A DNA stretch of 64,000 bases. Source: Tolypeutes matacus (taxonomy: Eukaryota; Chordata; Mammalia; Cingulata; Chlamyphoridae). Made by a program: the position numbers and the translations under genes. This document shows positions 25,045 through 37,385 of the stretch, one piece after another. The DNA lies in contig JAKSZT010005175.1 of the NCBI GenBank assembly GCA_026826555.1, forward strand, positions 2,858,183 through 2,922,182, in the 5' to 3' direction. The first letter of the stretch is position 1, and every line of letters begins with the position of its first letter. The notes under the pieces are model-generated. The model did not search any database. It saw only the letters and a program-made list of their open reading frames with translations, and was not told where the DNA came from.

Positions 25045-27927
25045 TCACTTAAAAAAAAATATATACATATATATATTATAAGATGCTTAGATTACATAAA
25101 TGTTACACAAAAATTACAGGGACTCCCATGTTCCACAACTGCCACACCACCCATAACATCCCACATAAAAATCTTTCATTAATGTGCCTCATCATCTGCA
25201 ATGGATATACACATCCTGGGGCTTTGTCACTAAGCATGGACCACAGTTCACATTGTAGACCGTACTCTCTCACACAGTACTGCATGTTATATGCTGATGT
25301 AAAATGCACTATATCTCTCATTGTAATGTTACTCAGGATAATTCCCAAGTCCTGAGAAAGCACCTGTATTACAACTACTTTACTCTTCCCTGCCCCAAAA
25401 GCATCCATTGGCCACTGGCTCCACCTCACTGTTGTAATTTCTTCCATTGCTTGAATCATATTATGTCTACAACAGAATTCCATTAAGTCCACTCTAGTCC
25501 ATAGCTCTTCCCCCCAATCCTGAGGAGTTTGAGATGGTGATGTCCACTCCACCTCCAAATAAGAGGGGGCTTATATCCCATGGATATGGTGGATGGGATT
25601 ATCCTGCCTGCAGCTTCAGGCTCTCTCCATTCACTGGGATGGCCATTGTCCATCATCATCTCCTCACCAGGTGACTTGGGTGAGTCCATTGAGCTGTAGG
25701 GTAGGAGTTGCAGCTCCACCAAGATTCCAGGCACAGCTGGCACATGGGCAGGACCGAAGCTCCAGTCTATAGAAGTACACCTACAAACTCCAGCATCACT
25801 TATATGTTTGAATAGAAAGGACTGATGGACCATGTGTAGGGAGGACTTATTTGAGTCCAACTCTGTCACTCTTAGGAACACAGATTCTAAAGAAGAGCCC
25901 AGTGATAAGGCATCAATATCTGGAGTTATCCCCCCTTATATAGGACCTGGGTATCTCCAGAGACCTCAGGAGCCCCTCTGTAAGGGATGATATCCACTTT
26001 GGTGTTCTATGAGTTCCTACTGACCTGTGCACAAGTGTTACCTCTGGTATGACCTCCCGACTCTCTTTGAAGTCTCTTAGCCACATGAACTCATTTCTCT
26101 TTACTTTTTCTGCCTTTTATTCAAGGTCATTTCCAGTCATATTGCCAGTTGGCACTTGGTAGTAATCCCTCATTGCCAATGAGGCTCATCCCCAGGAGTC
26201 ATGTCCCATGCTGGGGGGAAGGTAATGCATTCATATCGTGAGTTTGGCTTAGAGAGAGGCCACATTTGAGCAACAAGGAGGCTCTCAGGTGGCAACTCTT
26301 AGGCAACCCATAACAGTAGGATAAGTTTCAATTACAAGAGCAAAGACTCATAAGGCTAGTCATCAATAACAAGAACCCATCAGTGGACCCTCTTCCTTTG
26401 CCGGACATTACCCCTGCAATTCGGGGGACTGTTGCTGCTCCGTTGGAGAATGTGGCAGAGCTCTCCCAGGGGGGAATTCAGTATTCCCTCATTTATTGAT
26501 TATCTGTCTACCCACTGTGACCATGCCTCACTGCATGATCATTTGAACAAATTTATATATCTTTCATGTATATTCAGGTGAACTTTGCCCCATGAAACCC
26601 TCATCCCAGATACCCCCCACCAATAAGCCTCTCCTGCCCCCTCTGTAACTCTTCTGTGATCCAAACCTTCCTTGAAGATGAAGCCCATATAATAGCCAAA
26701 TACAATTAATAGGAAAATGAAATAATAAAGATAAGTTTAAATATAAGAGATAAAATACATGGTAAATAAAAAAAAAAAACTAGAAATAAAATAAAATTAA
26801 AGGATTGGGATATTCAAAAAATGGAAAAAATATATATGTATATATATTTTCATATTTCCTTTTATCACTGCATTATTGGGAGTCCAGTCTGTACTATGGC
26901 ACCTGCCCCCTCTCACTACCCAGTGCCTACTGAATTTTCATTTAATTTTCAAAGAAGTTTTAGGTCACAGCAAAGTTACACACAGAATACTAGAGACTCC
27001 CATATACCCAAACTCCTTCCCCTTTCCTCACCTGATATTTAAACCTTTTTTTATGTGGATAGTAGCATTGTTACAACTGTTATACAGATAGTGAAGCATA
27101 GCTACTAAACATTGTCAATGGTTTACAGTATAGTTAAAATTTAGATGGTACAATTTTATAATTTTTGATGATATTTACCATGTACTGTGTTCATTACTGT
27201 AAGGTAATGAAAAACATTTCCCATGACCACTAAATACCCCCTGTTTTATCTTTTCTGTTCCTTTCTCCCCATCCCCCTGTGGCTCATGACGCTCCCCTGT
27301 CTTGACTCAGTGGATGACAAGATTCATAGTTACATGCAGCAAGAGGTTATGACATGCTGATTATCCTCTCCTATTAGGATCCACCTTTGTGCCTAAGAGA
27401 CACTGACCTGTCTGTTTCTTGGTGAATCGGTCCTCCCAAAGATGGGGATCCATCTTCTTCCTTCTCACTATGTGGGTCTCCAATCTCTGACACAACACCT
27501 TATGACAGGATGAACACTCACACATTCCCCAGAAGCCTACTCCAGATGCACCCCTTCCTGAAAGCTTCCCCAACCTACACCCTAAGCCAGTGACCTTACC
27601 TTGTCATACTGCCCAAAGAGCATTCCCACATATGCAACATCATACTCACAAAGCCCATGTTCACCTAGTCTCCCTTTCAACTATCCCCCCAGTATCCTGG
27701 GTATTCTAACCCACCCTTCCTAATCTACCCACCTGTCAACCCTGCACCACCAAACCCAGTAGTGTCTCTATCCACCTGTCTTATCCTTCAATATGCAACT
27801 ATACTCTATCACTTTACCATAGATTATGTCCTTATATTTGAAGGCTCACAGCCTTCTCTTCTCTTTCTCTCCCTTGTTAACCTATCTTTCAGACAATGGT
27901 TCTCAGAGACTGCTCAATTTCTGCAAT
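25045..27927 (-). other. 3'UTR of L1-A
   Basis: About 2.9 kb lies between the ORF2 stop (27928) and the A tail, several times longer than the 3'UTR of human or mouse L1. Two diverged copies of a shared module begin near 25083 (ttagattacataaatgttac) and near 26958 (ttttaggtcacagcaaagtt). Frames within it are not coding. Confidence 0.8.
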
Positions 27928-30900
27928 TCAAATCAGTGAGGTCATATAATGTTCATGCTTCAATGCCTGGTTTGCATCATTCAACATAAGGTCTTCAAGA
28001 TTCATCCATGTTATTCCGTTTGTTAGCACATTATTCCTTCTTACAACTGAGTAATATTCCATTGTATGTGTGTACCATATTTTGTTTATCCATTCATCTT
28101 TTGATGGGCACCAGGGCTGATTCCAACTTTTGGCAATTGTGAACAATGCTCCTATGAACATTGGTGTGCATATATCTGTTTGTGTCTTTGCTTTCAATTC
28201 TTCTGGGTATATACCCAGCATTGGAATCGCTGGATCATACGGAAGATCTATTGTTAGTTTTCTGAGGAACCGCCAAACTGTCCTCCAAAGTGGCTGGACC
28301 ATTCCATAATCCCACCAGCAGTGGATGAGGGTTCTTATTCCTCTACATCCTCTCCAACACTTATAGTCTGCTGCTTTTTTAATAGAGGCAGTTCTGATGG
28401 AAGTAACATGGTATCTCATTGTAGTTTTGATTTGCATTTCCCTAATAGCTAGCGATGTTGAGCATTTTTTTATGTGCTTTTTTTTTTTTACTTAATTTAT
28501 TTTTTATTGTGGGTAAAAATAAAAATTTTCACAATACATACCAATATTTGTAAAATGATATATAAATATATATGCATATATGTGCATTTGCTTACAAAAC
28601 TGTTATTTATATATATATAAATATATTTTAAGAGTTGCTTAGATTACCTAAAATATTACATGGAACCCTGTATTTCTTCCTTGGAGAAGTGTCTTTTCAG
28701 GTCACTTGCCCATTTTTTAAATGGGGTGTTTGACTTTTTATTGTTGAGGGGAAGGATTTCTTTATATATGCAGGATATTAGGCTCCTATCAGATATATGG
28801 CTGCCAAATATTTTCTCCCATTGGGTAGACTGCCTTTTTATTTTTTAAATAATGTCCTTTGAGGTGCAGAAGTTTTTAATTTTGGGGAGAACCCATTTAT
28901 CTATTTTTTCTCTTTCTGCTCATGCTTTGGGTGGGTGTGAAGTTCATGAAATCATTTCCTATTACAAGTTCATGTAGATGCTTCTCTATATTATCTTCCA
29001 AGGTCTTTATGGTTTTTGCTCTTATATTTAGATTTTTGATCCATCTTGTGTTGATTTTTGTATAAGGTGTGAGATGGTCTTCCTCTCTCATTATTTTGGA
29101 TATGGATATCCAGTTCTCCAAGCACCACTTGTTAAAGAGGCCCTTCTCTCCCAACTGAGTGAGCTTGGTGGCCTTGTCGAATATCACATGACTGTATATG
29201 TGACAATCTATATCAGAATTCTCAATCCAGTTCCATTGGTCAGTACTTCTATCCCCATGCCTATATTATGCAGTCTCAAGCACTGCAGCTTGGCAGGATA
29301 TTTTAAAGTCAGGTAATGTGATACCTCCAACTTCACTCTTCCCCTTCAATATGTTTCTGGCAATTCAGGGTCTCCCACCCCCCCAAACATATTTTGTAGT
29401 TAGTTTTTCCAGTTCCTTAAAAAATACAGTGTTGGTTTTTGATGGGATTGCATTAAATCTGTAGATTACTTTGGGTAGGATAGACATCTTGATGATGTTT
29501 AGTCTTCCTATCCATGAACAAGGAATATTCTTCCATATATTTAAGTCTTCTTTGATTTCCTTTAGCCGTGTTCTGTAGTTTTCTGTATATAAGTCCTTTA
29601 TATCTTTAGTTAAATTTATTCTTAGGTATTTGATTCTTTTAGTTACTATTGTAAATGGTATTTTTTTCTTGATTTCCCCCTCAGATTGCTCAGTATTGGT
29701 GTACAGAAATGCTACTGATTTTTTGGCATTGATCTTATAGCCTGCAACATTACTGAACTCCTTTATAAGTTCTAGAAGCTCTGTTGTAGAATTCTCAGGG
29801 CTTTCTATGTGTAGGATCATGTCGTCTGCAAATAATGAAATTTTTACTTCTTCTTTTCCAATTTGGATGCATTTTATATCTTTTTCTTGCCTCAGTGCTC
29901 TAACAAGTACTTCTAAAACAATGTTAAATAGGAGTGGTGATAGTGGGCATCCTTGTGTTGTTCCCAATCTCAGAGAGAAGGCTTTTAGGATTTCACCATT
30001 GAATATGATGTTAGCTTTGGGTTTTTCATATATACCCTTTATCATATTCAGAAAGTTTCCTTCTATTCCTATCTTTGGCAGTGTTCTTATCAGAAAAGGG
30101 TGCTGTATTTTGTCGAATGCTTTTTCTGCATCTATAAAGATGACCATGTGATTTTTTTCTTTCAATCTGTTTATATGGTGTATTATATTGATTGATTTTC
30201 TTATATTGAACCATCCTTGCATGCCTGGGATGAAGCCCTCTTGGTCATGGTGTATAATCCTTTTGCTATGTTGTTGAATACGATTAGCAAGTATTTTGTT
30301 GAGGATTTTAGCATCTCGTGTCATTAGAGAAATTGGTCTGTGATTTTCCTTTCTTGTGGTATCTTTATTTGGTTTTGGTATTAGGGTAATATTGGCATTG
30401 TAGAATGAGTTAGGCGATATTCATTCTACTTCTATTTTTTGGAAGAACTTAAGCAGAATTGGTGTTAGCTCTTTCTGGAATGTTTGGTAGAATTCAGCTG
30501 TGAAGCCATCTGATCCTGGGCTCTTCTTAGTTGGGAGATTTTTGATGACTGAGTCTATCTCTTTACTTGTAATTCGACTGTTGTGTTCACCAATTTTGTC
30601 TTTCATCAATGTAGGCTGTTTGTGAGTTTCTAGTAACTTTTCCATTTCCTCTAAATTATCGTTCTTGTTGGCATATAATTTTTCAAGGTATCCTCTTCTG
30701 ATTCTCTTAACTTCTGTGGGGTCAGTAGTGATATCCCCTTCCTCATTCCTTATTCTGTGTGTTTGCATCTGTTCTCTCTTTTTCTTTGTTAGTGTGGCTA
30801 AGCGTTTGTCAATTTTATTGATCTTCTAGAAGAACCAGTGTTTGGTTTTGTTTATTTTTTCAAGTGCTTTCTTATTCTCTATTTCATTTAGTTTTGCTCT

Positions 30901-31939
30901 AATCTTTGTTACTTCCTCCTTTCTACTTTCTTCAGGTTTATTTTGTTGTTGTTTTTCCAATTCCTCCAAGTGTGCAGTTAGGTCTTCAATTTTAGCTGTT
31001 TCTTCTTTTTTTAATACATGCATTTATGGCTATGAATTTCCCTCTCAGGACAGCTTTTGCTGCATCCCATAGTTTTTGATATGTTGTGTTGTCGTTTTCA
31101 TTAATTTCAAGATAGATAGTGAATTCTTTTGAGATTTCCTCCTTGACCTACTGGTTGTCTAAGAATTTGTTGTTTAACTTCCATATCTTTGTGCCTAATC
31201 TGATTCTCTGGCCCTTAGTGATTTCCAATTTCATTCCATTGTGGTCAGAGAAATTACTTTGAATAATCTCAATTATTTTCTGAATTCATTGAGAGTTGTT
31301 CTGTGGCCTAGCATGTGGTCTACCTTGGAGTATGATCTCGGGTATGCACTTGGGAAGAATGTAAATCCTGCTGTATTTGGGTTTAGTGTTCTGTATATGT
31401 CTATTACATCCAGATCCTCTAATGTATTGTTCAGGGTCTTTGTTTCTTTATTGATTCTCTGTCTAGGTTTTCTGCCTAATGATGATAATGGTGTATTAAA
31501 GTCCCCAACTATAATCTTAGAGGCATTTTTTTTCTCCACTTAATTTTTCCAGAGTTTGCCTCATGTATTTTGAGGCACCCCGATTAGGTGCAAAAATGTT
31601 TATGATTTTTCTCTTTTCTTCAGAGATTACACGTTTTACTAATATATAGTGTCCATCTTTGTCTCTTACAATAGTTTTGCATTTAAAGTCTATTTTGTCT
31701 GATATTAGAATAGCTACTCCTGCCTTTTTTTTTTGGCTATTGTTAGCTTGTAAAATGGTTTTCCAGCCATTCACTTTCAGCCTCCTTTAATCCTTGGGAC
31801 AAAGGTGGGTTTCTTGTAGACAGCATATAGGTGGATCATATTTTCTTATCCATTCTGCCAATCTGTGTCTCCTGATTGGTGAATTTAATACATTAACATT
31901 TAGTGTTATTACTCATAACGAATTTCTTACTTCATCCAT
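27928..31939 (-). pseudogene. L1-A ORF2 (endonuclease/reverse transcriptase), broken
   Basis: Starts at ATG 31939 (minus). The endonuclease part at 31.77-31.27 kb reads GVAILISDKIDFKCKT and IIVGDFNTPLS. The longest uninterrupted RT frame, 30324-29365 (319 codons), holds the [15 protein letters not shown] block, [14 protein letters not shown] and the catalytic LFADDMIL. The C-terminal 28437-27928 frame includes YDPAIPMLGIYPEE and ends in a stop at 27928. It is broken by frameshifts between these frames and by an inserted L1 fragment at 28478-28669. In a living copy it would nick the target and reverse-transcribe its own RNA. Confidence 0.92.
28478..28669 (-). mobile_element. Short L1 3' end inserted in L1-A ORF2
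   Basis: A T tract (28478-28489) is followed by the L1 3' end read on the minus strand: 'ttattttttattgtgggtaa', then 'gcatatatgtgcatttgctt', then 'agattacctaaaatattaca'. L1-B has uninterrupted ORF2 here (47636-47660, 'catgtgctttttagccata', then 'tgtatttcttcc'). About seven bases of ORF2 seem lost at the junction and I see no TSD. Confidence 0.88.
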
Positions 31940-32820
31940 TTTTTCTTTGGGTTAATGTATGCCATATGTTATTTTGTTTCTCTTTTTGACTTTTCAGTTG
32001 TTTTTAAACTCTCCTCCAACTCTCTCTCCCTTGTTTTTTCCTTTCAACTTGCAGAGATTCCTTTAGTATTTCTTGAAGTGCTGGTTTCTTATTGACATAC
32101 TCTCTTAATTTCTGTTTATCTGTGAATATTTTCAACTCTCCATCATTTTTGAATGCCAGTTTTGCTGATTAGAGAATTCACGGCTGGAAGTTTTTTTCTT
32201 TTAGTGTTTTGACTATGTCATACCACTGTCTTCTTGCTTCCATGGTTTCAGCTGAGAAATCAGCACTTAATCTTATTGTGCTTCCCTCGTATGTGATGGT
32301 TCTCTTTTCTCTTGCTGCCTTGAGTATTTTTCTTTGTCTTGAGTATTGGACATTTTGACAAGTATATGTCTTGTAGTTGGCCTGTTGGGATTTATACTAT
32401 TTGGGGTGCGCTGTGCTTCCTGGATCTGCACATCCATCTCTCTCAATAAGGTTGGGAAGTTTTCAGCCATTATTTCCTTCAACATTCCTTCTGTTCCCTT
32501 TCCCTTCTCTTCTCCTTTGGGATGCCCATAATGCATATGTTTGTGTGTTACGTGTTATCGGTTTATTCTCTGAGTCTTTGCTGGATTTTTCCTATCCTTT
32601 TGTCTATCTGTTCTAGTATCTGTTTCATTTCAGATATATTGTCTTCCACATCACTAATTCTTTCTTTTGGCTGTTCAAATCAGCTGTTATGTGAATCCAG
32701 TATCTTTTGGATTTCTTGCATTGTGCCATTGATCACCATCATATCTGTTATCTTTTTATGTATGTTTACAATTTCTTCAGTATGTTCTCCCAATGTCTTC
32801 TTAATATCCTTAATCTCTTC

Positions 32821-33365
32821 TGTAGCTGTTGGCCAATTTGATGTAATTATGAATTTCAAAATATAATTGGATCATGCTTGTAAACTGATCTGTTAATCTG
32901 GGCATGATTAGGTTGTGATTAGGGTGATGAATGGGCCATATCAATAGGGCATTGAACCCCACCCCTTGGTGGGTGGGGAATCAAATATAAGGGGCATGGC
33001 AAGAACAGAATTGAAGCAGTTTTTAAGAAGCTGTTTTTGAGAAGCAGTTTTCATGTTAGAGAAAAAGCCCCAGAAAAAGATAATCAAGCCATTCGCCTGA
33101 TAGTCTACAGCTGACCTTGTGGAGGAAGCAGAGGAGCTAAGCCCAGAGATAAATGCAGCCCCAGGAAGAGGGGAACACAAGAAGCCTGAACCCAGGCAAA
33201 TGTCAGCAGCTGTCTTGCTTCAACACGTGGCAATGGACTTTGGTGAGAAGAAATTTAACGCTTTATGACCTGGTATCTGTGGACTTCTACCCCAAATAAA
33301 TACCTTTATAAAGACCAACCCATTTTTGGTATTTCACATTAGTAACCATTTGGCTGACTAATACA
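32821..33365 (+). repeat. 5' LTR of the MaLR element
   Basis: 545 bp, TGTAGCTG...TAATACA. Contains CCCAAATAAATAC, an AATAAA poly(A) signal, at about 33292-33302. It stands right before the primer-binding region. Confidence 0.9.
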
Positions 33366-33386
33366 GAATTTGGTACCAGAAGTGGG
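33366..33386 (+). promoter_or_regulatory. Primer-binding-site region
   Basis: Directly after the 5' LTR, 'gaatttggtaccagaagtgg' carries the TGGTACCAGAAGTGG core that I associate with ERVL/MaLR elements, where a tRNA primes minus-strand synthesis. Confidence 0.7.
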
Positions 33387-33409
33387 GTAGTGCTTTTGCA
33401 TATACCAGA

Positions 33410-33886
33410 ATGTTGGAACGATTTTATAAATGGGTAATGGGTATTTTTTGGAGGAATTGTGAAATGCTTGACAGAAAAGGCCTAGATCACTTTGAAGAGA
33501 CTGTTGATAGTAATATGGATGCTAAAGAGACTTTCTATGATGCCTTAGAAGTAAATGATAAAACTCTTATTGGAAACTGGAGGAAAGGTGATCCATGTTT
33601 TAAAGTTGCAGAGAACTTCGCAAGATTAACTTCTGGTGTTATATGGAAGATAGAATTTGAAAATGATGACCCAGAGCATTTAGCTGAAGAACTTTCCAAT
33701 GTAAACTCGGAGAATGTGGCTTGGCTTCTCCTTGCAGCTTATAGCAAAATACTAGATGAGCAAAATGCATTAAGGACTGAAATTTTGGGCACAAAGAAAG
33801 TAGAAACTGTTTATGGAACTTCCAAGTTTCTGGAAATCAAATTCATGATGAAAATGCTCTATTTGGAAACTTTACTAAACTTGTAA
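33410..33886 (+). pseudogene. MaLR gag-like frame (158 codons)
   Basis: An uninterrupted frame starts with MLERFYKWVMGIFWRN and runs 158 codons in the place where MaLR elements keep a gag-derived region. It has no zinc knuckle or major-homology motif that I can identify. Known MaLRs have such a degenerate gag-like segment with no proven product, and I infer that this is the same. The length may be chance preservation. No upstream promoter other than the LTR. Confidence 0.6.
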
Positions 33887-34258
33887 CTTGTAACTCAGAA
33901 TTGAAGATGCAGTTATCTCGGTAAGACTTTGGAAAGTCTTGCTGTCTGATGGCTTGGACCCCTGTTTCTTGCATGCTAAACCAACAACATTTTTGAGAGT
34001 GCTATATGAACAAAATCACTGTCAGCTTGGACAAAAGAGGACATGGAAAGGAAAGATTGAAGGAGAAACAACTTTAAGAAGAAAATCATGGAAGCTGTGA
34101 TCTGGAACTAAGACATCCCTTTGTGCCAAGAGAGGAGCCCCACCCATGTGTACAGAAAGGGTGAATTTGCCCCAGGAGTTGAAGAAGGTGGATATCCCCA
34201 CCCAATGTTCAGAATAGTTTTGCTGCCCCAGGGTAAAGGGGGGGTGGGGCACATTCCT

Positions 34259-34500
34259 CAAAGATTAGGGCAGTTAAGGTCAACAACCCATTGGTCTGAG
34301 AGGGGTGTACCTGTCTCCCATGGATTAGAGAAGGCCAGGTGGCCAACCCATTGCTCTGAGAGGGTTGAACCTGTATGCCAACAGTTAGGGGGAATGTTGT
34401 CTTCACCTCACTGTACTAGGGGGCCTAAGACTCTAACCAAAGATTGGGTAAGGTGTGGCAATCACCCCAACACTCTTGGAGGGTGAGGTCTAGAGCTTGG
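34259..34500 (+). repeat. Imperfect about 60-bp tandem units in the MaLR internal region
   Basis: About four diverged units start near 34259, 34319, 34379 and 34439, each beginning with a 'gatta' or 'gttagg' block and carrying 'cccattg(g/c)tctgagaggg'. The period is close to 60 bases. Confidence 0.55.
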
Positions 34501-34924
34501 TCAACACCCAGATGCTTGATGAGGGTGGAATCAACAAAATGGCCATTGGGTAGGCCTGTGGAAAGGGTGGGTTCCCATGTGGCACCAAGGAGAAGAAACC
34601 ATCATCTTAAGAATGACTCTCAGAATTTGAAATCGAATGGAGGATGCCCTGCAGTTTTACTGAACTGTAAATGATCCATGACTCATGTTTAACATATCAA
34701 TTTCTCCTTATGAAAATGAAAATGTTTATCCTTTGTCTTTCCATTTGTGTATTGGAAGCAGTTAAATGGTTTTGTAAGTTTCAGAGGTCTATAGCAGAAA
34801 GGACTTTGCCTCAAGATGAACTGTATTTCTTTAAAATGATTATGATATGTTTTTACAGTTGAATTGTTACTGATTTAAGTTTTTTTGAATATTGTAATGT
34901 ATTTATCGAATTCAGATGGTGGAG

Positions 34925-35468
34925 TGTAGCCATTGGCCAATTTGATGTAATTATGAATTCCAAAAATATAATTGGATCATGCTTGTAAACTGATCTGTTA
35001 ATCTGGGCATGGTTAGGTTATGATTAGGGCATTGACTGGGTCACATCAGTAGGTCATTGATCCCCACCCCTTGGTGGGTGGGGAATCAAATATAAGAAGC
35101 CTGGTGATAACAGAGTTGAAGCACTTTTTAAGAAGTAGTTTTTGAGAAGCAGTTTTGATGTTAGAGAAAAGGCCCCAGAAGAGAAGTAAGCCATTTGCCT
35201 GATAGTCTACAGCTGACCTTGTGGAGGAACCAGAAGAGCTAAGCCCACAGAGAAACACAGCCCCAGAAAGAGAGGAACACAAGAAGCTTGAACCCAGGCA
35301 AATGTCGGCAGCTGTCTTGCTCCAACACGTGGCAATGAACTTTGGTGAGAAGAAATTTAATGCTTTATGGCCTGGTATTTGTGGACTTCTACCCCAAATA
35401 AATACTCTTTAAAAAGACCAACCCATTTTTGTTATTTCACATTAGCACCCATTTGGCTGACTAATACA
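34925..35468 (+). repeat. 3' LTR of the MaLR element
   Basis: 544 bp, TGTAGCCA...TAATACA, matching the 5' LTR with scattered substitutions and a few short indels. AATAAA at about 35396-35403. Confidence 0.9.
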
Positions 35469-35635
35469 TCTTCTTACACTTCATTAAGTTGGTCCGTGAT
35501 GTTTGTTTGGAAAGCTTTGATTAGTTGTTCGATGTTCTGCATCTCTTCCTAGTTTTTAGTTTGTTCATTGGGCTTGTCCATGTCTTCCTGTTTCTCAGTG
35601 TGGTTTGTAATTTTTTGTTGCTGTCTGGTCATCAT

Positions 35636-37385
35636 TTTATCTTGATGGGTTTATTTGGTTGATGAGCTTCTCTGTCTGCTCTAGAGTTTTATTTAGCTGG
35701 TGGTTCTGTGTGTGTGTTAAGTTTTCTCTTTAACACTTTTTCTTCTTATTTTATTTCCTTGCTTCTTTCTATGTTCCCTTGAAGTCAAATTAGGGCCAGA
35801 GGAATTGAAAGATGTGAGACAGGAAGAAGGATAACAGTAATATTGATAAAAGTTAGAAGAGGGGCTGTATAAGACAGTGAAAAAAATATTTAGCTAATGT
35901 AGGCAGTATAGAGTAATAGGAAAAAAAAAGTTGAGTTCCTACCATAGACTGGGAAACCAAATAGAGGAATATATATATAATGATTTAGAAGGCTAGAATG
36001 ATGAGGATGGAGAGAAAGAGTAAAGAAAGAGCTGAAAGGAAAAAGTTAATATTAAAAAAAGAAGAAGAAAACAGAATCGATAGAATAGAAATTTACACCC
36101 TTAAGTTATGGGCTAATGAAAAAACATAGTTTTTAAGAACCACAACAGAAAGCAGAATGCAGAAAGATGAGGGAAGCAAAAGAGATAACTTGGAATACAA
36201 AATCATTATAGATAGAGAATGGGAAATCACTGAAGAAGAAGCACAGCAAAGAAGAGGCAAGCTAGCAGCACCTAATTTTAAAAAAAGAAAGAAAGAAAGA
36301 AGAAGAAGTGGAGGAAAGAGGAAAGAAAAACAAGAGACAACAAATAGAGAAAAACCAAACAACCACACAGGTAAGCAGTCAAACAAATCTAAGGAAGAAC
36401 TGTTCCTTTATGGGCCCTTGTGGAACCTCTCAGCCAGCTTGTAGTTATCACTCAATTGCCCTGCAAGGTTCTATCTGCAGGTTTTGAGGCAGATTTTAGC
36501 TATTAAACTAAATTAAAAAGAAAAAATCATTAAATTTTTTTTTTAAAGTGACTTTTTTTTTTTGGTGAAATAAGGTACCCAAAATACGTCCTCTTACAGA
36601 TGACCCCCTTCACTGAGGGGACTCTAACTAGGCTCAAGTACACTGATCAAGCACTTCCCACTTCCTGCCCTCCCCAGGGTTGCTGAAGCTCTGATGTTAG
36701 TGCAGAGTGATAAAAATGGCTGACTCTGCCCCCTCTGGAAGCAAGCCTGAGTAGCACCGGGCTGTTTGGTAAAATAGGCTTCCTCAGTAGATTCGCCTCT
36801 CCCCTCAGCCTGGCACTGTTTCCAGCCAGCTTATCTTCTCCCCAAAGCTATTATGGGGTCCAAGCAGCCAAATCAATAGAAAGGAATCCCCCTTTCCAAC
36901 TTCTGTCAGTATCTTCCCACTCTTGGAGAATGCTCCCTCTCAGGGGCTTGCCGGCAGGGGGTTGTCACATTTCCCTTAACAGATCCCCTCAGCCTGGTCC
37001 TGCTTCAAGCCAGCTATTTTGTTCTCCAAAGCTGCAAGGGGTTCCAAGCAGCAAAATCTACAGCAAGGAAAGCCTTCTTGACCCTCCACCAAAATCCTCC
37101 CACTGTCTGAGAATGCTCCCTTTCACTGTTTTGCAGGCAGGAGTCATGGGTCAAACCCTGAGGGTGGGGCTCAGCCATCTGTGTTAACCTCCATGGGCAA
37201 AGTTAAAACTCATGAATCTCCACCAAGCAATCCACAGTGCCAAGCTGCCTGCAGATATATGTCCCAATCTTCTTGCTCCGTGTGCCCACAACACAGAACC
37301 CCGGGCAGGACCCTGTCCCCAATCAGCCACCCTCAGAGAGCTAGTCAGTGAGTGCCCTCCTAAACCTATGCCATCTTGCCTCTTC
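35636..37385 (-). promoter_or_regulatory. 5'UTR/promoter region of L1-A
   Basis: About 1.75 kb upstream of ORF1 with the same layout as L1-B 5'UTR (51949-53717): a purine-rich part next to ORF1 and a GC-richer part at the 5' end (36.6-37.38 kb). In L1s this region contains the internal pol II promoter. Confidence 0.7.

Larger units (their letters stand above)
32821..35468 (+). mobile_element. Complete MaLR-type LTR element inserted in L1-A ORF1
   Basis: Two LTRs of 545 and 544 bp flank about 1.56 kb of internal sequence. The 5-bp TSD is tcttc at 32816-32820 and 35469-35473. Both LTRs begin TGTAGC and end AATACA. By eye they differ at roughly 50-55 positions (about 10%), so the insertion is old. 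Just inside the 5' LTR is 'tttggtaccagaagtggg', the primer-binding region typical of ERVL/MaLR elements. There is no pol, so the element is non-autonomous, as MaLRs are. The single gag-like frame is described separately. Confidence 0.9.
32004..35635 (-). pseudogene. L1-A ORF1 (RNA-binding chaperone), split by a MaLR element
   Basis: ORF1p is the trimeric RNA-binding chaperone of the L1 particle. The start is ATG near 35635 and the N-terminal coiled-coil part lies at 35635-35469. After the MaLR, the central part at 32536-32273 shows GEEKGKGTEGMLKEIMAENFPTLL, that is the RRM, then NRPTTRHILVKMSN of the C-terminal domain. An in-frame TGA occurs around 32180 (FQP stop), at the same place as in L1-B. 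The stop is near 32004, 65 bases before the ORF2 ATG. Confidence 0.85.
25036..37385 (-). mobile_element. L1-A: near full-length L1 with two nested insertions
   Basis: On the minus strand: 5'UTR (37385-35636), ORF1 (35635-32004), ORF2 (31939-27928) and a 2.9-kb 3'UTR ending at T-rich sequence near 25036-25045. The 5' end matches L1-B to within a few bases (ggaggagggcac-like block at about 37350 against about 53680). Removing a MaLR element (32821-35468) and a short L1 fragment (28478-28669) leaves about 9.5 kb, the size of L1-B. It is non-functional: ORF1 is split by the MaLR and has a stop, and ORF2 has frameshifts and an insertion. A convincing TSD was not found. Confidence 0.92.

Noticed and set aside
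34121..34486. 121-codon frame in the MaLR internal region
   Set aside because: It follows the about 60-bp repeats and GC-rich composition; no conserved motif, and no start context.
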